Source: Enchytraeus crypticus (taxonomy: Eukaryota; Annelida; Clitellata; Enchytraeida; Enchytraeidae). From it: a stretch of DNA of 64,000 nucleotides. Shown piece by piece: positions 22,730-33,730 of this stretch (position 1 is its first letter; the number at the start of each line of letters is the position of its first letter). Below the pieces are notes generated by a model. It did not search any database and was not told where the DNA came from. It saw only the letters and a list, made by a program, of their open reading frames with translations. The stretch is taken from assembly GCA_905160935.1 (NCBI GenBank), contig CAJHZI010000073.1:62001-126000 (forward strand), written 5' to 3'. Both the position numbers and the translations under genes were made by a program.

Positions 22730-23300
22730 AATAGATGATAAATGGAGATAGAGTAATAAGTCAGGGTGTGGAGCTAAGGAAGGTAACTGATTTTAAGTAT
22801 TTGGGACCTGTAATAGAGGATAGTGGGGAGTTGGAAAAGGAGCTCACTAGTAGGATTCAGGCTGGATGGCAAGTGGAGGCCAGCTAGTGGAGTGTTGTGT
22901 GATAGGAATATACCACTAAGATTGAAAGGCAAATTTTATAGTTCTGTAATGTGGCCAGTAATGATGTATGGTTCGGAATGTTGGGCACTAAAAAGAGAAC
23001 ATTTACAGAGATTGCATGTGGCAGAAATGAGAATGTTGCGTCTAATATGTGGAAGTACTAGGAAGGACAGAACGGAAAATGAATATGTGAGGATGAATTT
23101 GAATGTTGAGGGGATCGGGGATAGGTTGGCTCAGTCTAGATTGAGAATACCGGGATGCGGTAATTTAGAAGGACATGAAGAATAGGGGATTGATTGACGA
23201 TATGGTGTGGGACAGGTAGGACTGGAGAAAGTCTATTCGTATCCCGACCCTGGTTCAACTGGGATTTAAGGTAAGATGAAGATGATGGTGATGATGATAT
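22730..23300 (+). mobile_element. RTE second lineage, copy B2, 3' half
   Basis: It continues the RTE interrupted at 19635: VIEDSGELEKELTSRIQAGW, RNIPLRLKGKFYSSVMWPVM, MYGSECWALKREHLQRLHVA, MRMLRLICGSTRKDRTENEY (open frame 22823-23185). It then has MVWDR-type sequence and the tail ACCCTGGTTCAACTGGGATT-TAAGGTAAGATGAAGATGATGG. The end lies about 170 bp before FNDC3 exon d. Confidence 0.85.
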
Positions 23301-23466
23301 TTATTAGTTTTACATACGATACATAATCTCTTATATGACTGGGGACTGGATGGCATCGTGATTCTGAAACAGATCTTGGTACTACCTTATTTAATATTAG
23401 TAATTATTGATATTACGTTTATGGCTTTATCATGTGGATCATTTTACTTGAATTTTGTGTTTGCAG

Positions 23467-23630
23467 CACCTAAAGTAAGTGATATTACGATGCACACGTG
23501 TCGTGTAGAGTGGAGTGGAGTGAAGCTGTCCAGCGCTAGCTCTGATAACCTACTCTATGTGCTTCAGCTTCATAAAAGTCATTCTGGTAGCGGAGGTGGA
23601 GGTGGGAAGGATACGCAGGAGTATAGAGAG
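23467..23630 (+). CDS. FNDC3: FNDC3 exon d (fibronectin III domain, Gly-rich loop)
   Basis: The acceptor TTTGCAG ends at 23466 and the donor GTGTGC begins at 23631. G from exon c plus CA gives Ala, and the frame reads APKVSDITMHTCRVEWSGVK, then SSDNLLYVLQLHKSH, a SGSGGGGGKDTQ loop and EYRE, ending in phase 0. It is the first half of the last FN3 repeat, with the core tryptophan in VEWSGVK. The glycine/serine stretch lies in a loop between strands and could be lineage-specific. No stops in frame. Confidence 0.88.
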
Positions 23631-24234
23631 GTGTGCCTACTTGTAGTCGTAGCAATGTAGCTGATAATGTTTGTTGTAATTGTGAGCATTACCTTTTCAT
23701 TAAGTATTTTTCAGAAATTGTGTTTATAAGTGTATATATAATGTAGTCAATGTATATAATGTATTGTATAATTTGTTCCTATAACTAAAACTACTTTTCA
23801 TTATCAAGACGAAACTTCAACATTGTCGACAAGCTCGGAATGAGACCTTCCTCTGATTTCCTATTAGGCTAGCTTTAATCCAATTTTGTTACTGCAATTG
23901 CTTTCTTCTCTATCTGCTGGAGTTCTCTTGTTTCATGTTACTAGAATGACTACGTAACCCGGGCGAGCTTATAGTTCTTTGATTTCCTCCAATTTCAAAG
24001 TATGCTGTCTCGTCCTCAACGTTGTAAACGTGAGATTTTTTGTAAGTTGATCATATTGCTAATGTGTTAGTAAAAGTGACATCCCAGACAGCCAATTTTC
24101 AGAGCTCTAAACCACTTGGGTCATATCGCTAACTGTCCGACGTGAAAAATTCGACGGGTTTTTTAAGTAACTTTCAATAAGAGACAACCAAGTGAGACGT
24201 TATCCGACCGTTTTTTGATTTTATTACTCCAATT

Positions 24235-24480
24235 ACAGATATGGCAGATTTAAGTCGGAGGAAAGAGCTGGATGTTAAGCTAGAGATAGGTAGATAGGTC
24301 TTAATTATCGCATCCCACATGAATAATTAAGAAGGACATTAAAAATAGAGGATTGACTGATGATATGGTGTGGGACAGGGAGGACTGGAGAAAGTCAATT
24401 TTTCATATCCTAACCCTGGTTAAACTGAGATTTAAGGGAAGATGATGATGATGATGATGATGAGGACGACGACGACGACA
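24235..24480 (+). mobile_element. RTE second lineage 3' end, copy B3
   Basis: Short C-terminal stretch (RKELDVKLEIG), then the shared end with GATATGGTGTGGGACAGGGA, ACCCTGGTTAAACTGAGATT and a (GAT)n/(GAC)n tail at 24441-24480. Confidence 0.82.
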
Positions 24481-25219
24481 GATATGTCAGATATGATAAC
24501 TCTGGACGGCAGTGTTGTTTTTGAGGGCCGCAATCTTGATCTTGACACCTTGCGGTCTTTATCCTGGTCTTGGCTTCAGACTTCGTGGTCTTGGCCTTGA
24601 TGTAGCCAAGACCATAAAGACAAACTGTCATAAATTTTAGCAGCAATATTTCAGATTAAGCAAGAAACGGCAATCTTTTGTGTCTTTGTAAACCTTATTC
24701 CAGTCAATTTCCCGCATCACAGTATGCAGATGAGTAGTTAGTGTTGTTAGTCAAATTGGCAAATAATGAAAAAATCTTTATGTCCCGGGTTCAGATCATG
24801 TGATCTTCTCCACCACTGACATAATATCGAACAAGAAACTGACGCTGAACTGGATCCACTTCAGCCTTTAACTGACATGTTTTGTCATTTGTACTTGATA
24901 TTGGGATTCTGCACGTCAAATAATTTGAATTTAGCGACAATGAAAAGAAGTTAGCGTCAAATTGGCTTCTTTTGGTTGAAACGTGGACAAAGGTTATATG
25001 CCTAAGTAGTGAATTGTTTCCTTTGGAGTGTCTGAGCTGTTGAACATTAGACCAACCGTAAACTTTTTTCTCTAAATATCAAAGGGAACCAACTAGAATT
25101 CAAGTTGTTGTAGTATAGTTTCCAGATATTTTGAGTGGTGATTTTACACAGTATTTAAGTCATCGTTCATTATATTTACCCGTGTTGTGACCGGGATGCT
25201 GAAGAATAGACCAACCGTG
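24481..25219. other. intron sequence, nothing recognised
   Basis: Contains local repeats of CTTGGTCTTGA-like words at 24535-24620 and no recognised gene or element. Confidence 0.4.
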
Positions 25220-25420
25220 GCCACGTGTCAAAGCACTGAGATCCTAACCAACGTCAAAAAAATTTTGTTGAACGCATAGGCTGCAGAAATTTCTACAAAA
25301 TTTACTAATCCCGACTCTAGTTAAACATATATTCAAGATGATGATGATGATAATGATGGTGGTGGTGGTGGTGGTAGTGGTGATGATGATGACGGTGGTT
25401 ATGATGATGATTCATTATAA
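25220..25420 (+). mobile_element. RTE second lineage 3' end, copy B4
   Basis: It shares CCAACGTC and GCAGAAATTTCTACAAAA blocks with the 39.77 kb and 53.2 kb copies. It then has CCGACTCTAGTTAAAC and a GAT/GGT-rich tail at 25337-25420. Confidence 0.65.
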
Positions 25421-25594
25421 TGTACCTGGAGTGAAACAATTGGAGTGAAACAATCGATAGTTACACTTATAATACCTATTGTAAATAATGAATAGTGCAT
25501 ATTATTCTGGAACCTGATATAAAGGAGTAAAATGCAATAACTTTCTGTATTCTCACCAATACATCACTCATACTTAAAACTAACTGCGGTGTAC

Positions 25595-26190
25595 TTTTAG
25601 CTGTTACAAGAGGCGTTCCAAAAGTAACATGGCTGACTTAATTATAAAATAATCAGAAGTCACAATAACATAAAAATTGTTTGAAATGCTTACCTGCATG
25701 TCCTCTATGTCTCGACAGTCTCATTTAACAGCAATGTATTTTTATTATCGTGACATCATATTAATTACACCCTTCTGATAGAACTCGGTCGGTATCTCAA
25801 CGATAACTTAATTGCTCTCTGTGCATCAAGGATGTTATTCTGTTTTCCTTTCAGTCTTTCATTTTGCCCAACAAATGAAATTTTTAGAGTGCTAGATCTG
25901 GATTGTATGGTAGATTAGTCCACCCAAGGTTATGCATTGTCTCTAGCTTGCGCGAGACGAATTAAATCGTACGTTTTCATGAAGAAGTAGAACTTGATCG
26001 TCACTAAGAATCGATCGGAATTAATATAATTATCGACCATTCGGGAGAAGATCAATGAGCAACGTACGTGAAGCATCCCAGGACACAGTTGTCATGATCA
26101 ACTTCATGGGTGGGGCCGGCTTAAACATCCTCGTTGGTGGTGACTTGTCATGTCTCCATTACATGCAATTATATTTTTTCTCTAGTTCAA
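25595..26190 (-). mobile_element. mariner transposase remnant (DD34D-like)
   Basis: Across shifted - strand frames it reads MTTVSWDASRTLLIDLLPNG, LLHENVRFNSSRAS, LGWTNLPYNPDLAL and FHLLGKMKD. These correspond to the second and third catalytic blocks of mariner transposases, with Glu in place of the second Asp. The 3' side on + reads GAGGCGTTCCAAAAGTAAC, a terminus-like sequence at 25611-25629. Numerous stops. It borders the 3'-truncated end of the second L2 copy. Confidence 0.7.
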
Positions 26191-26196
26191 ACTAAT

Positions 26197-27280
26197 GCAG
26201 ACACTACACAAACAGGCACCAAAGCACCACACGATGACGACTGAGTGCACAGAGACCACAAGAGAAAGCGAGATCAAAACAGTGCAAGTCTTAGATCCAA
26301 GGCAAGCGGGTCAAAACTTAGACCTATGGCGGAAAGAGATGGGTTTTTAGCTTGCCAAGGAAAGTACCAATACGATTACTAGATCGAAGGTCTTGTGGCA
26401 GAGAGTTCCATATTGTGGGAGCAGAAAACATGAAGGAGCGTCTGCCCATGACGGATTTAATATTTGGTACGGTGAGAAGGTTTTTACTAGAGGAACGAAG
26501 ACTACGAGAGGGTTGATAGATGGATAAAAGATCAGATAGACAGGATGGTTTACCATAATTTAAACTTTTGAAGGTCAAGGAAGCTACCTTGAATTTTATA
26601 CGTTCGGATACTGGTAGCCAGTGCAGTTTTTTAAGAAGAGGAGAGGTGTGAGATTTGAGTATTTTTACATTACAGACGACCCGAGAAAGATAATTTTGAA
26701 CGTGTTGGAGACGAATTAGAGAGGTCTTTGGGAGATCATTCAGAAGGGAGTTACAGTAAACAAGTTTAGAATGGACAAGCGCATTAGCTAATACAATGGC
26801 GGAATTAATATCTAGGGACTTACGAATTTGACGTAATTGACGGATGTGGAAAAAGAAGAACGACAGACTGCTGAAATATAAGTTTTAAAGTTTAGATTAG
26901 AATCAAAAATTACCCCAAGGTTACGTGCAGAATCTGTGGGTATTACGGGGATATCTTTAAATGTAATGGTTGAGCTAGTTATTTTATGACGCTGCTGTGG
27001 GGTGCCGATGAGAAGGTATTCCGTTTTTGAAGGATTGACAGCAAGACGATTGGCGCAAAACCAGGAGTGAACTAGATCAAGGGTAGAAGTAAGCTTGGAC
27101 AGAGCATCAGAAGAATCAGGACTAGAGAACGAGACATAAATCTGGGTGTCATCAGCATAAAAGTGAAATTTCAGCATCGAATCAGTTAGGAAGTGACTTA
27201 AAGGGGTGGTATATAAGGTGAAAAAACACTTTATGCCGTCCCTGACATTGCCTTAGGGCGAGGAACCGGACGTTAAATTC

Positions 27281-27325
<45 letters not shown>

Positions 27326-28417
27326 TAAAAGGAGGGGACCAAGCACAGAACCCTGAGGGACTCCACAAGGTAGAGTGTAGGATAGTGATAAAGTGTTTTC
27401 AATAATTACAGATCAGGTATGCTGTGAAAGGTATGAGGATAGGAGACCATGAGCCTTGTCAGAGATTCTGAAGCAAGAATTGAGTCTAGAAAGGAGTATA
27501 TTGTGGTTTATGGTGTCAAAGCAGCTGAGAGACCGAGAAGAACTAGGGCTGATACGTGTTGAGCGTCCATGGCTAGACAGAGATCATTGTGGATCTTGGT
27601 TAGTGCAGTTTCTGTTGAGTAGAATTTACGATAGGCAGATTGAAAAGGTGAGAGTGATAAGAAAGAATCTAAATGAAGGCAAAGACCTGAGTCCATCAAA
27701 TCCTTTCGAGAACTTTAGAAATGAAGTTAAGATTAGAAATTGGCCGATAGTTGGAGAGCTCGTTTTTAGGCAAGGAAGCCTTCTTCAAAAGAGGAGTTAC
27801 AACGGCTTGTTTAAAATGGGATGGAAAGACACCTTCACTAAGTCAGAGGTTTATTAAGAGAGTTATGGGAGGCACAAATGCATCAATGCAGGATTTGATA
27901 AGTTTAGTTGGAATGAGATCCAGAGGACAGGATGAATCAGACGAATTCAGAATTACAGTACGAATTTCCTGATAAGTTGCCAAGCGAAAACCTGATAATG
28001 TTGGTGGGGAAGGAGTGCATTTATCAGCAAATGAGAAACTTAAAGTAGAAGAGGGTATGGAAGAGCAAAGATTGATAATTTTATCACTAAAGAGATTCAA
28101 GAAGGATGAGGCGAGAGTGGTAGAGGCGATGTCGGAAGGAAGGGAGTTAGGTATATTTCTACTGAGCAGAGAATCCATTGCATTCCACAATTTCTTCGGG
28201 TTATGATAATTCACAGAAATGAGATTTTTAAAATAGGAGCTTTTGGATTTAGCTATTAATTTATGAACAGTAGCCGATTACGTTGAAAGAGCAGTTTATT
28301 TTCTGGAGTACTATTTCGCCTAAACTGTGCTTCAAGACTAGAGCGAAGTTTCTTTTGCTTAAGAATTTCAGGAGTGATAGAGGGTTTTGTTGGTCGTGAG
28401 CGACAGACGATTTGTTT
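26197..28417 (-). mobile_element. L2-type LINE, second copy, truncated at both ends
   Basis: Nearly the same sequence as 19.69-21.80 kb, from the 3' UTR (its stem-loop and tail are missing) to the linker before the RT (TKPSITPEILKQKKLRSSLE at about 28390). Open pieces: 26578-26324 (C-terminus ending LKTHLFPP), 27177-26812 (FHFYADDTQIYVSF, LGVIFDSNLNFKT), 27699-27508, and 28214-27843. A + strand L2 tail of about 100 bp is inserted at 27222-27324. The loss of the 3' end is unlike normal 5' truncation and implies a later rearrangement next to the mariner remnant. Confidence 0.9.
27222..27324 (+). mobile_element. severely truncated L2 insertion (3' stem-loop + (ATTG)n) inside another L2
   Basis: Compared with the first L2 copy, where GGTGAAAAGGAGGGGACC is continuous, this copy carries about 100 extra bases: AACACTTTATGCCGTCCCTG, the stem-loop, ACGTTAAATTCTTATTG and about ten ATTG units. 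AAAA flanks both sides, consistent with a short target duplication. Orientation is opposite to the host L2. Confidence 0.88.
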
Positions 28418-28428
28418 TACAACCTTAA

Positions 28429-28604
28429 GGAAATAGGACAATTGAGGCATTCAAAATTTATTGGTTCCATTAATGATAACACACAGGTTGTAAAAGACGT
28501 TAAACTATTGTTTTGGGGAAATAAGGCAAGCGAGGCATTAAAAATTGATTGGTTCTTTAATGATAACGTGTAGGTTGTAAAAGACGATAAACCATTCTTT
28601 CAGT
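28429..28604. repeat. 88-bp tandem repeat, two units plus partial
   Basis: Units begin GGAAATA at 28429 and 28517. They share GAGGCATT-AAAA-TT-ATTGGTTC, TAATGATAAC and AGGTTGTAAAAGACG. A third degenerate TAATG-GAAGGTTGTAAAA lies near 28675-28695. Confidence 0.75.
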
Positions 28605-28836
28605 TCTGTCGTTCAGTATTTAATGTTCATTGTTCTGAGCCTTATCATGCCGATGTATTATATTAATCTACTGATAATGCGAAGGTTGTAAAATAAATTA
28701 CGGATGCGAACCTGCACTAGGAAAGCTGCTATGCTCCTAACTTTAAACGCATACATTCCTAACTCACAAGCATAACATATACACACAATAAAGTTCTAAC
28801 ATTGAATGTTTCGAGCTATGTTCACAGATAACTCAC

Positions 28837-29133
28837 ATGAGTCCATCAAATCCTTTCGAGAACTTAGGAAATGAAGTTAAGATTAGAAATTGGCCGATAG
28901 TTGGAGAGCTCGTTTTTAGGCAAGGAAGCCTTCTTCAAAAGAGGAGTTACAACGGCTTGTTTAAAATGGGATGGAAAGACACCTTCACTAAGTCAGAGGT
29001 TTATTAAGTGAGTTATGGGAGGCACAAATGCATCAATGCAGGACTTGATAAGTTTAGTTGGAATGAGATCCAGAGGACAGGATGAATCAGACGAATTCAG
29101 AATTACAGTACGAATTTCCTGATAAGTTGCCAA
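28837..29133 (-). mobile_element. internal L2 fragment, third copy
   Basis: 297 bp nearly identical to 27692-27989, cut sharply at both ends, covering the end of the endonuclease-RT linker. Neither a LINE 3' end nor a 5' end is present, so it looks like a local segmental copy rather than retroposition. Confidence 0.85.
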
Positions 29134-29167
29134 CCTTCATCCTTCTTCATTGATTCTCTAGTACCGT

Positions 29168-30575
29168 ATCATTTTGGAAAGCCAAACTGTGAGTTATTCG
29201 GTAGTGCATCTGATTTCGACTGAATACGATTATTTAATATTTTTAATAAGATTTTAGACGCATGTGCTATTAAGCGTATTATTCTGTAGTCTGAACATTC
29301 AACAACATTAGGTTTTTTGTAGTAATTGGAATCATCACTATCTTCGTGAAATCTTTTGGCCAGATACCAGTCTCGTACAATTCCATGCATTATTGTATAA
29401 TTAAGTTTCAGTATTGCATTTCCCTCGATCATTATCAAAAATTCTGCTGGTACGTTTTCTATCCCCACCGCCTTTCCTTTTTCGTATTTCTAATTCCCTC
29501 CAGAATTTCTTCTTTTATTATGTCTGGTCTCTTTTCATCATTCCTTACCATGGTTTCTTCTGCTAGTTCAAAATCAGTTACTTTTAGTTTTCCACCTTTG
29601 TCATACAAATCCTCAACATATTCTTTCCACCTTTCCTTTATATCACTCATCTATGTCTTCGGCTCACCATCCTTGCTTTCTATACTGAAGTTCTTTGTTT
29701 TTTCTCTCTTTTCGGTTTTTGTTAATTTTCGAAATTCCTGGTACAGCAGCTCAGAACGTCCTCTTTTATCGTATTGTCATCGCTCGTCGCGCCTATCATT
29801 CCACCATTGTTCTCTTGCTTTGTCAGTTTTTCTTCTAAGATCGTTATTTAATCTTGCATATTCTTTCCATCCACTGTTTGTGGTATTATTTTTCCTTTTT
29901 TATTTTTCTTCAGCAATTTTATGTAACATTTCCGCTGTATTCCAAAGTTTCTGAGCAACTTTTGCTTTTTGAAAACCATCAATTTCTTTGGCACTTTTTC
30001 GTATCGCCTCCAAAAGAGTCCACCTTTCATTTGTTCCCTTTATTTCTTGAGTCTGGTTTTTTACTACTTTCCCTCTTTAAAAAATCTTATAAAGCTAAGG
30101 TTAACGTCAGTTTCCTCACTCGAAAGCGATGTCCGTGACGGGCGAGCCCAGGATTTGAACCTCGCACCTACTGATCCGCGGTCGAGTATTTTACCGACTT
30201 CGCCACTGGCTGGATCCAGTGGCGAAGTCGTTAAGATACCAGTTTACTGCTTGCTGACACTGCTATTTCTTTTCTTCCAATCTCATCATATTCCATTTCC
30301 TGTTCTGCCCTTTAATCAATATTTTCTTTAATCTTAATTCAACTTTCGCCATGACTAAGTTATTAAGCAGCATCTGCACCAAGATAAGCTCTTGCGTTTT
30401 TAATACTATTCCTGTACCTCTGTTTAAATAAAATATAATCTAATTGCAACCTTCCTGAGCCTAATGGTTTTTCCATGTATATCTTCTTCGTTGTTCCTGC
30501 CAGTACCATGTATTTGTTATTACAAATTCATTATCTTTCAAAAGCAACCAATTTTTGACCTCTCTCATTTCTCAC
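29168..30575 (-). mobile_element. RTE (BovB-like), copy A5, 5' and 3' truncated, with SINE insertion
   Basis: Reading on -: endonuclease end near 30575-30250 (RRRYTWKN, YRNSIKNARAY-type, MAKVELRLKKIL), linker (29650-29459: SDIKERWKEYVEDLYDKGGK, KRPDIIKEEILEGI), then RT start (29468-29169: VPAEFLIMIEGNAILKL, ECSDYRIIRLIAHASKILLK, ILNNRIQSKSDALPNNSQFG). It ends before the catalytic FADD. A tRNA-derived SINE lies within it at 30085-30235. Frames are broken several times. Confidence 0.85.
30085..30235 (-). mobile_element. tRNA-derived SINE with duplicated palindromic head, copy S3
   Basis: The B-box appears as GGTTCAAATCC on - (about 30164-30154) and the A-box as TGGCGAAGTCGG (about 30205-30194). 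The tail includes GACATCGCTTTCGAGTGAGG and ACGTTAACC. The head is an inverted repeat: 30196-30209 pairs exactly with 30216-30229. It sits inside RTE copy A5. Confidence 0.82.
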
Positions 30576-30829
30576 TTTAGGAACAAAGCTCCCAACTTTA
30601 AGCTGGAACTAAAGATTTGTCAAACTAAAAATGCAATCAAATTAAAACCGGATTCAAACAATAGTATAGGCTGGACTAATGTTAGTAAGTAACCCCTGAA
30701 CGATCAGAGGTTCTACTGGCTTAAAGATATTGTACAACTCTATGTTTAAACAGACATAGATAATCATTTCCAAGTATCAATTAAATGCTATGTGTACATT
30801 TTGTTTAAAAACTGATTTAGTGGTAAGGT

Positions 30830-31420
30830 TTCACTGGGGGTATCATTCTAAAATGTACAGCAATAGTCTACAAAGGAGTTGAAAAAAGCACGATTAGATT
30901 GTTTATACAGGTAATTTGTTGTTTTAATGCGATTAGGATAACTATGACCAGCCTGATTTAAGCAGAATAGATTGACCGTAGAGGAGGGGACAGAATTGGA
31001 AGAATTTAACACTTGAAGATAATTTTAGAGATTTGTAAATTTCTGAAGTGGTTAATAGGGAGCGAGCTGTAGTTAAGATAAAGTTGTTTAACATTATAAT
31101 ATCTATCAACGTTTTGCAAGTTTCTAAGTATTCGGTTGCAAGCTAAGATCAGGAGTTCAATTATGTAACTACAAGTGAAACTATAAGCTTGAATCCCGTA
31201 TTGGATATAGCGATAAACGATGGCGTAATAAATATTTTTCGGACATAGGATTGGTAATAGATCTCTTCTATAATAGAGCATACCTCTAACACTTTTAATT
31301 TTAGATATAATATAGTGAACATGTTGCTTTTAATTCCTTCATCAATATAAATTTCCAGAAATTTAATATGACTGATTATTAATAACCATTACATTACCAT
31401 TAAATTACTAATTAGAAGGC
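30830..31420 (-). mobile_element. non-LTR LINE RT C-terminal fragment
   Basis: The open frame 31281-31006 reads LYYRRDLLPILCPKNIYYAI, YRYIQYGIQAYSF, ILACNRILRNLQNVDRYYN and LPINHFRNLQISKIIF. This is the post-thumb region of a non-LTR RT with the usual L-x-x-YGI and CNRILR landmarks. It may be the missing C-terminus of the RT at 34.09-35.33 kb (same strand), separated by the RTE that landed between them. Confidence 0.65.
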
Positions 31421-31489
31421 TTAATTAATTCAATGTCAACACTATTAGGGTGAGTAAAATATAAGCAGATTTAGATTGTTATATAGATA

Positions 31490-32219
31490 AGCGGATTTTA
31501 TGCTTGGTGGATTTTGAGAAGGACTTTGACAGAATTGATTGGATAACGATCTTGAATATCTTGAGTAGAATCGAAATTAGCTGGAAAGATAGAAGGTTAA
31601 TTTATTTTAAACTTGTACATGAATCAAAGAGCGGTAATCAAAATCTAACAATAATACTCAGAAGAATGTAAAATAGAACGGGAGTACGACAAGGTTGTAG
31701 CATTTCGCCGCTGTTGTTTAACATTTACGCTGAGGCAATGATGGGAGAAGCCATGGAAGACATTAAAGAGGGAATAAAAGTGAGAGGCAAAATGTTTCAA
31801 GATGTGAAATATGCAGATGATCTTGGAATGGTAAATGAGCAGGAAGTGGAAATGGACTGTTGAAGATCATGAGTAGTCTGAATAATACGTCGTTGAAATT
31901 TGGAATGAAGATTAACATCAAAAAGACAAAAGTGATGAGAGTGTGCCAGGAACAGTCAATATTACAATAAATGGTACGAGCTTGGAACATATAAGAAGTT
32001 TCAAATATCAAGGTCACACTATAGCAGATGATGGGAAAGCAAGACTGAAATTTGTTGTAGGATTGCACAAGCAAAACAGGTCTTCGGTAAGATTTAGGAA
32101 GGAACTAATAACAAAAAGTGTAAAGAAAACTACAAAGATAAAGAGTGAAAACTTTGACATGGACCTCACTATTACATGGAAGTGAAATATGGAAATTTAG
32201 GAAAGAAGATGTAATGAAA
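31490..32219 (+). mobile_element. RTE (BovB-like), copy A6, 5' part (split by foldback)
   Basis: It reads LVDFEKDFDRIDWITILNIL, GCSISPLLFNIYAEAMMGEA, KYADDLGMV (catalytic YADD at about 31809-31820), MKINIKKTKVMR and SFKYQGHTIADDG. An open piece at 31943-32185 covers the thumb. It stops at ATGAAA near 32219 and resumes at 33054 after the foldback element. Confidence 0.85.
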
Positions 32220-33053
32220 CAACACTGTATTTTTATAACTGATACCCCAAATTAATTTTACAATAAGGAGTTGACCGACTTTTTGGAAATTTACAGAACT
32301 TGACCAGCAGCCAATACTACCAATCATATTAAAATTTCGTTTGAATATACGTTCGCTTGAATAACGTGGAAGTTATAGTTTTTTCGAATAGGGATGGGGT
32401 CAGATAAGAAATTGCCAGTACAGGATTACGGGCGTGTTACATGCTGCATAAAATTATCTATATAAAAATAATAACAAATAGTTCACAAACTTTCTGAAAA
32501 TGCTATTTTGAAGAGCAATCATATCCTTTCAAAACGACGTAAAATACGTGCTGATATGTTTTTAATTGCCAAAGTTATTGAACTTTTAATGCATGCATTG
32601 CAGTAGCTGCGCTCTCAGCTTCTCGCGGCAGCTGAGCTCTCGCCTAGCACACGTAGGCCTAGTAATCTAATACAAGCATTAAAAGTTCAATAACTTTATC
32701 AATTAAGAACATATCAGTTCGTATTTAACGTCTTTTTGAAAAGAAATCATTGCTCTTCAAAATGGCATTAACATAAATTATATGTGATATGTTTGCTATT
32801 ATTTCTATAGAGATAATTTTACTCTGCATGTAACAAGCCCGTAATCCTGTACTGGAAATTTCTTATCTGACCCCACTCCTATTCGCAAAACTATAACTTT
32901 CACGTTTTTAAAGATATTCAAACAAAAGTTCGGTATGTTTTGTGGAATTGGCTGCTGGTCAAGTACTGTAAATTTCAAGAACATCGTTCAACTCCTTGCA
33001 ACTTTATTGTAAAAGTAATAAGGGATATCAGTTATAAAAAAAACACGGTGTAG
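32220..33053. mobile_element. 834-bp foldback (long terminal inverted repeat) element inserted in RTE
   Basis: Long inverted repeats run from both ends almost to the centre near 32620. The left end is CAACACTGTATTTTTATAAC; the right end, reverse complemented, is CTACACCGTGTTTTTTTTAT. Matching internal blocks include TTTACAGAACTTGACCAGCA against TTTACAGTACTTGACCAGCA, CAGATAAGAAATT and AATAACTTT. The centre includes CAGCTGAGCT and AGCATTAAAAGTTC. No transposase. It interrupts an RTE whose two halves match the family on either side. A related half copy lies at 39386-39655. Confidence 0.85.
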
Positions 33054-33415
33054 AATCGTTGGAAATATGGATATGGAAAAGAATGGAAAAGATTAGTTAC
33101 CAAAAAATTACAAATGAATAAATCTTGAGAAATCTTGTGGGTACATATAGGTAGTTGATAAGTGCCATAAGAAATACGAAGAAGAATTGGATAGGACACA
33201 TTCTAAGGGGAAGTCTACTAAGGGAGGTTATGGAAGATAGGATGGAAGGAAAGAGAAGCAGATGTAGACTGAAATTATGACTGTTGTATTATGATTTAAA
33301 GATCCACTCGTATGTGAACAAGAAAGGAAAACGGAAGACAGAGAAGAGTGGAGGCTTTATATACCATGAATCTGCCAATAGGCAGTGCACTAAGAGAGAA
33401 GAGAGAGAGAGAGAT
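33054..33415 (+). mobile_element. RTE (BovB-like), copy A6, 3' part
   Basis: Continues after the foldback: ESLEIWIWKRMEKISY, NWIGHILRGSLLREVMEDR and the EEWRLYIP end with AGGCAGTGCACTAAGAGAGA and a (GA)n tail. Confidence 0.85.
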
Positions 33416-33604
33416 AATTATGTAGTAATATAAAAATTAACTTTTACCTATTTTCACCAGTAATTTGCCAATAAAAAAATCTCGCGTAATATTTTACCTA
33501 GTAGTAAAATAGTAGAAACTAAAACTCAGTTTAAAAGGTTAAATAGTGCACTCATTAGAAATAACTTTCTTACAATTTGTACCACTCAAATATTAACTCT
33601 TTAG

Positions 33605-33730
33605 CACATGTTTTTTAGATCGTTTGAGGTGAATAGACTTGTGCAGACATATGATGGAGGGACGTCCCTGACATCGTCCTTGTATGAAGAAACGGACGTT
33701 AAACCTTTATTATTATTACTATTATTTGCG
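33605..33730 (+). mobile_element. truncated L2 3' end with (ATT)n tail
   Basis: It matches 54955-55085: CATGTTTTTTAGATCGTTTG, GGGACGTCCCTGACATCG, GAAACGGACGTTAAACC, then ATT units. A 5'-truncated insertion of about 120 bp. Confidence 0.85.

Noticed and set aside
24410-24646. Ser-rich frame on the - strand
   Set aside because: Serine run comes from the (GAT)n/(GAC)n tail of an RTE copy; no other motif.
29346-30331. Large + strand open frames (202 and 120 codons)
   Set aside because: They are the antisense of a BovB-like RTE; the sense strand carries the recognisable RT and linker motifs.
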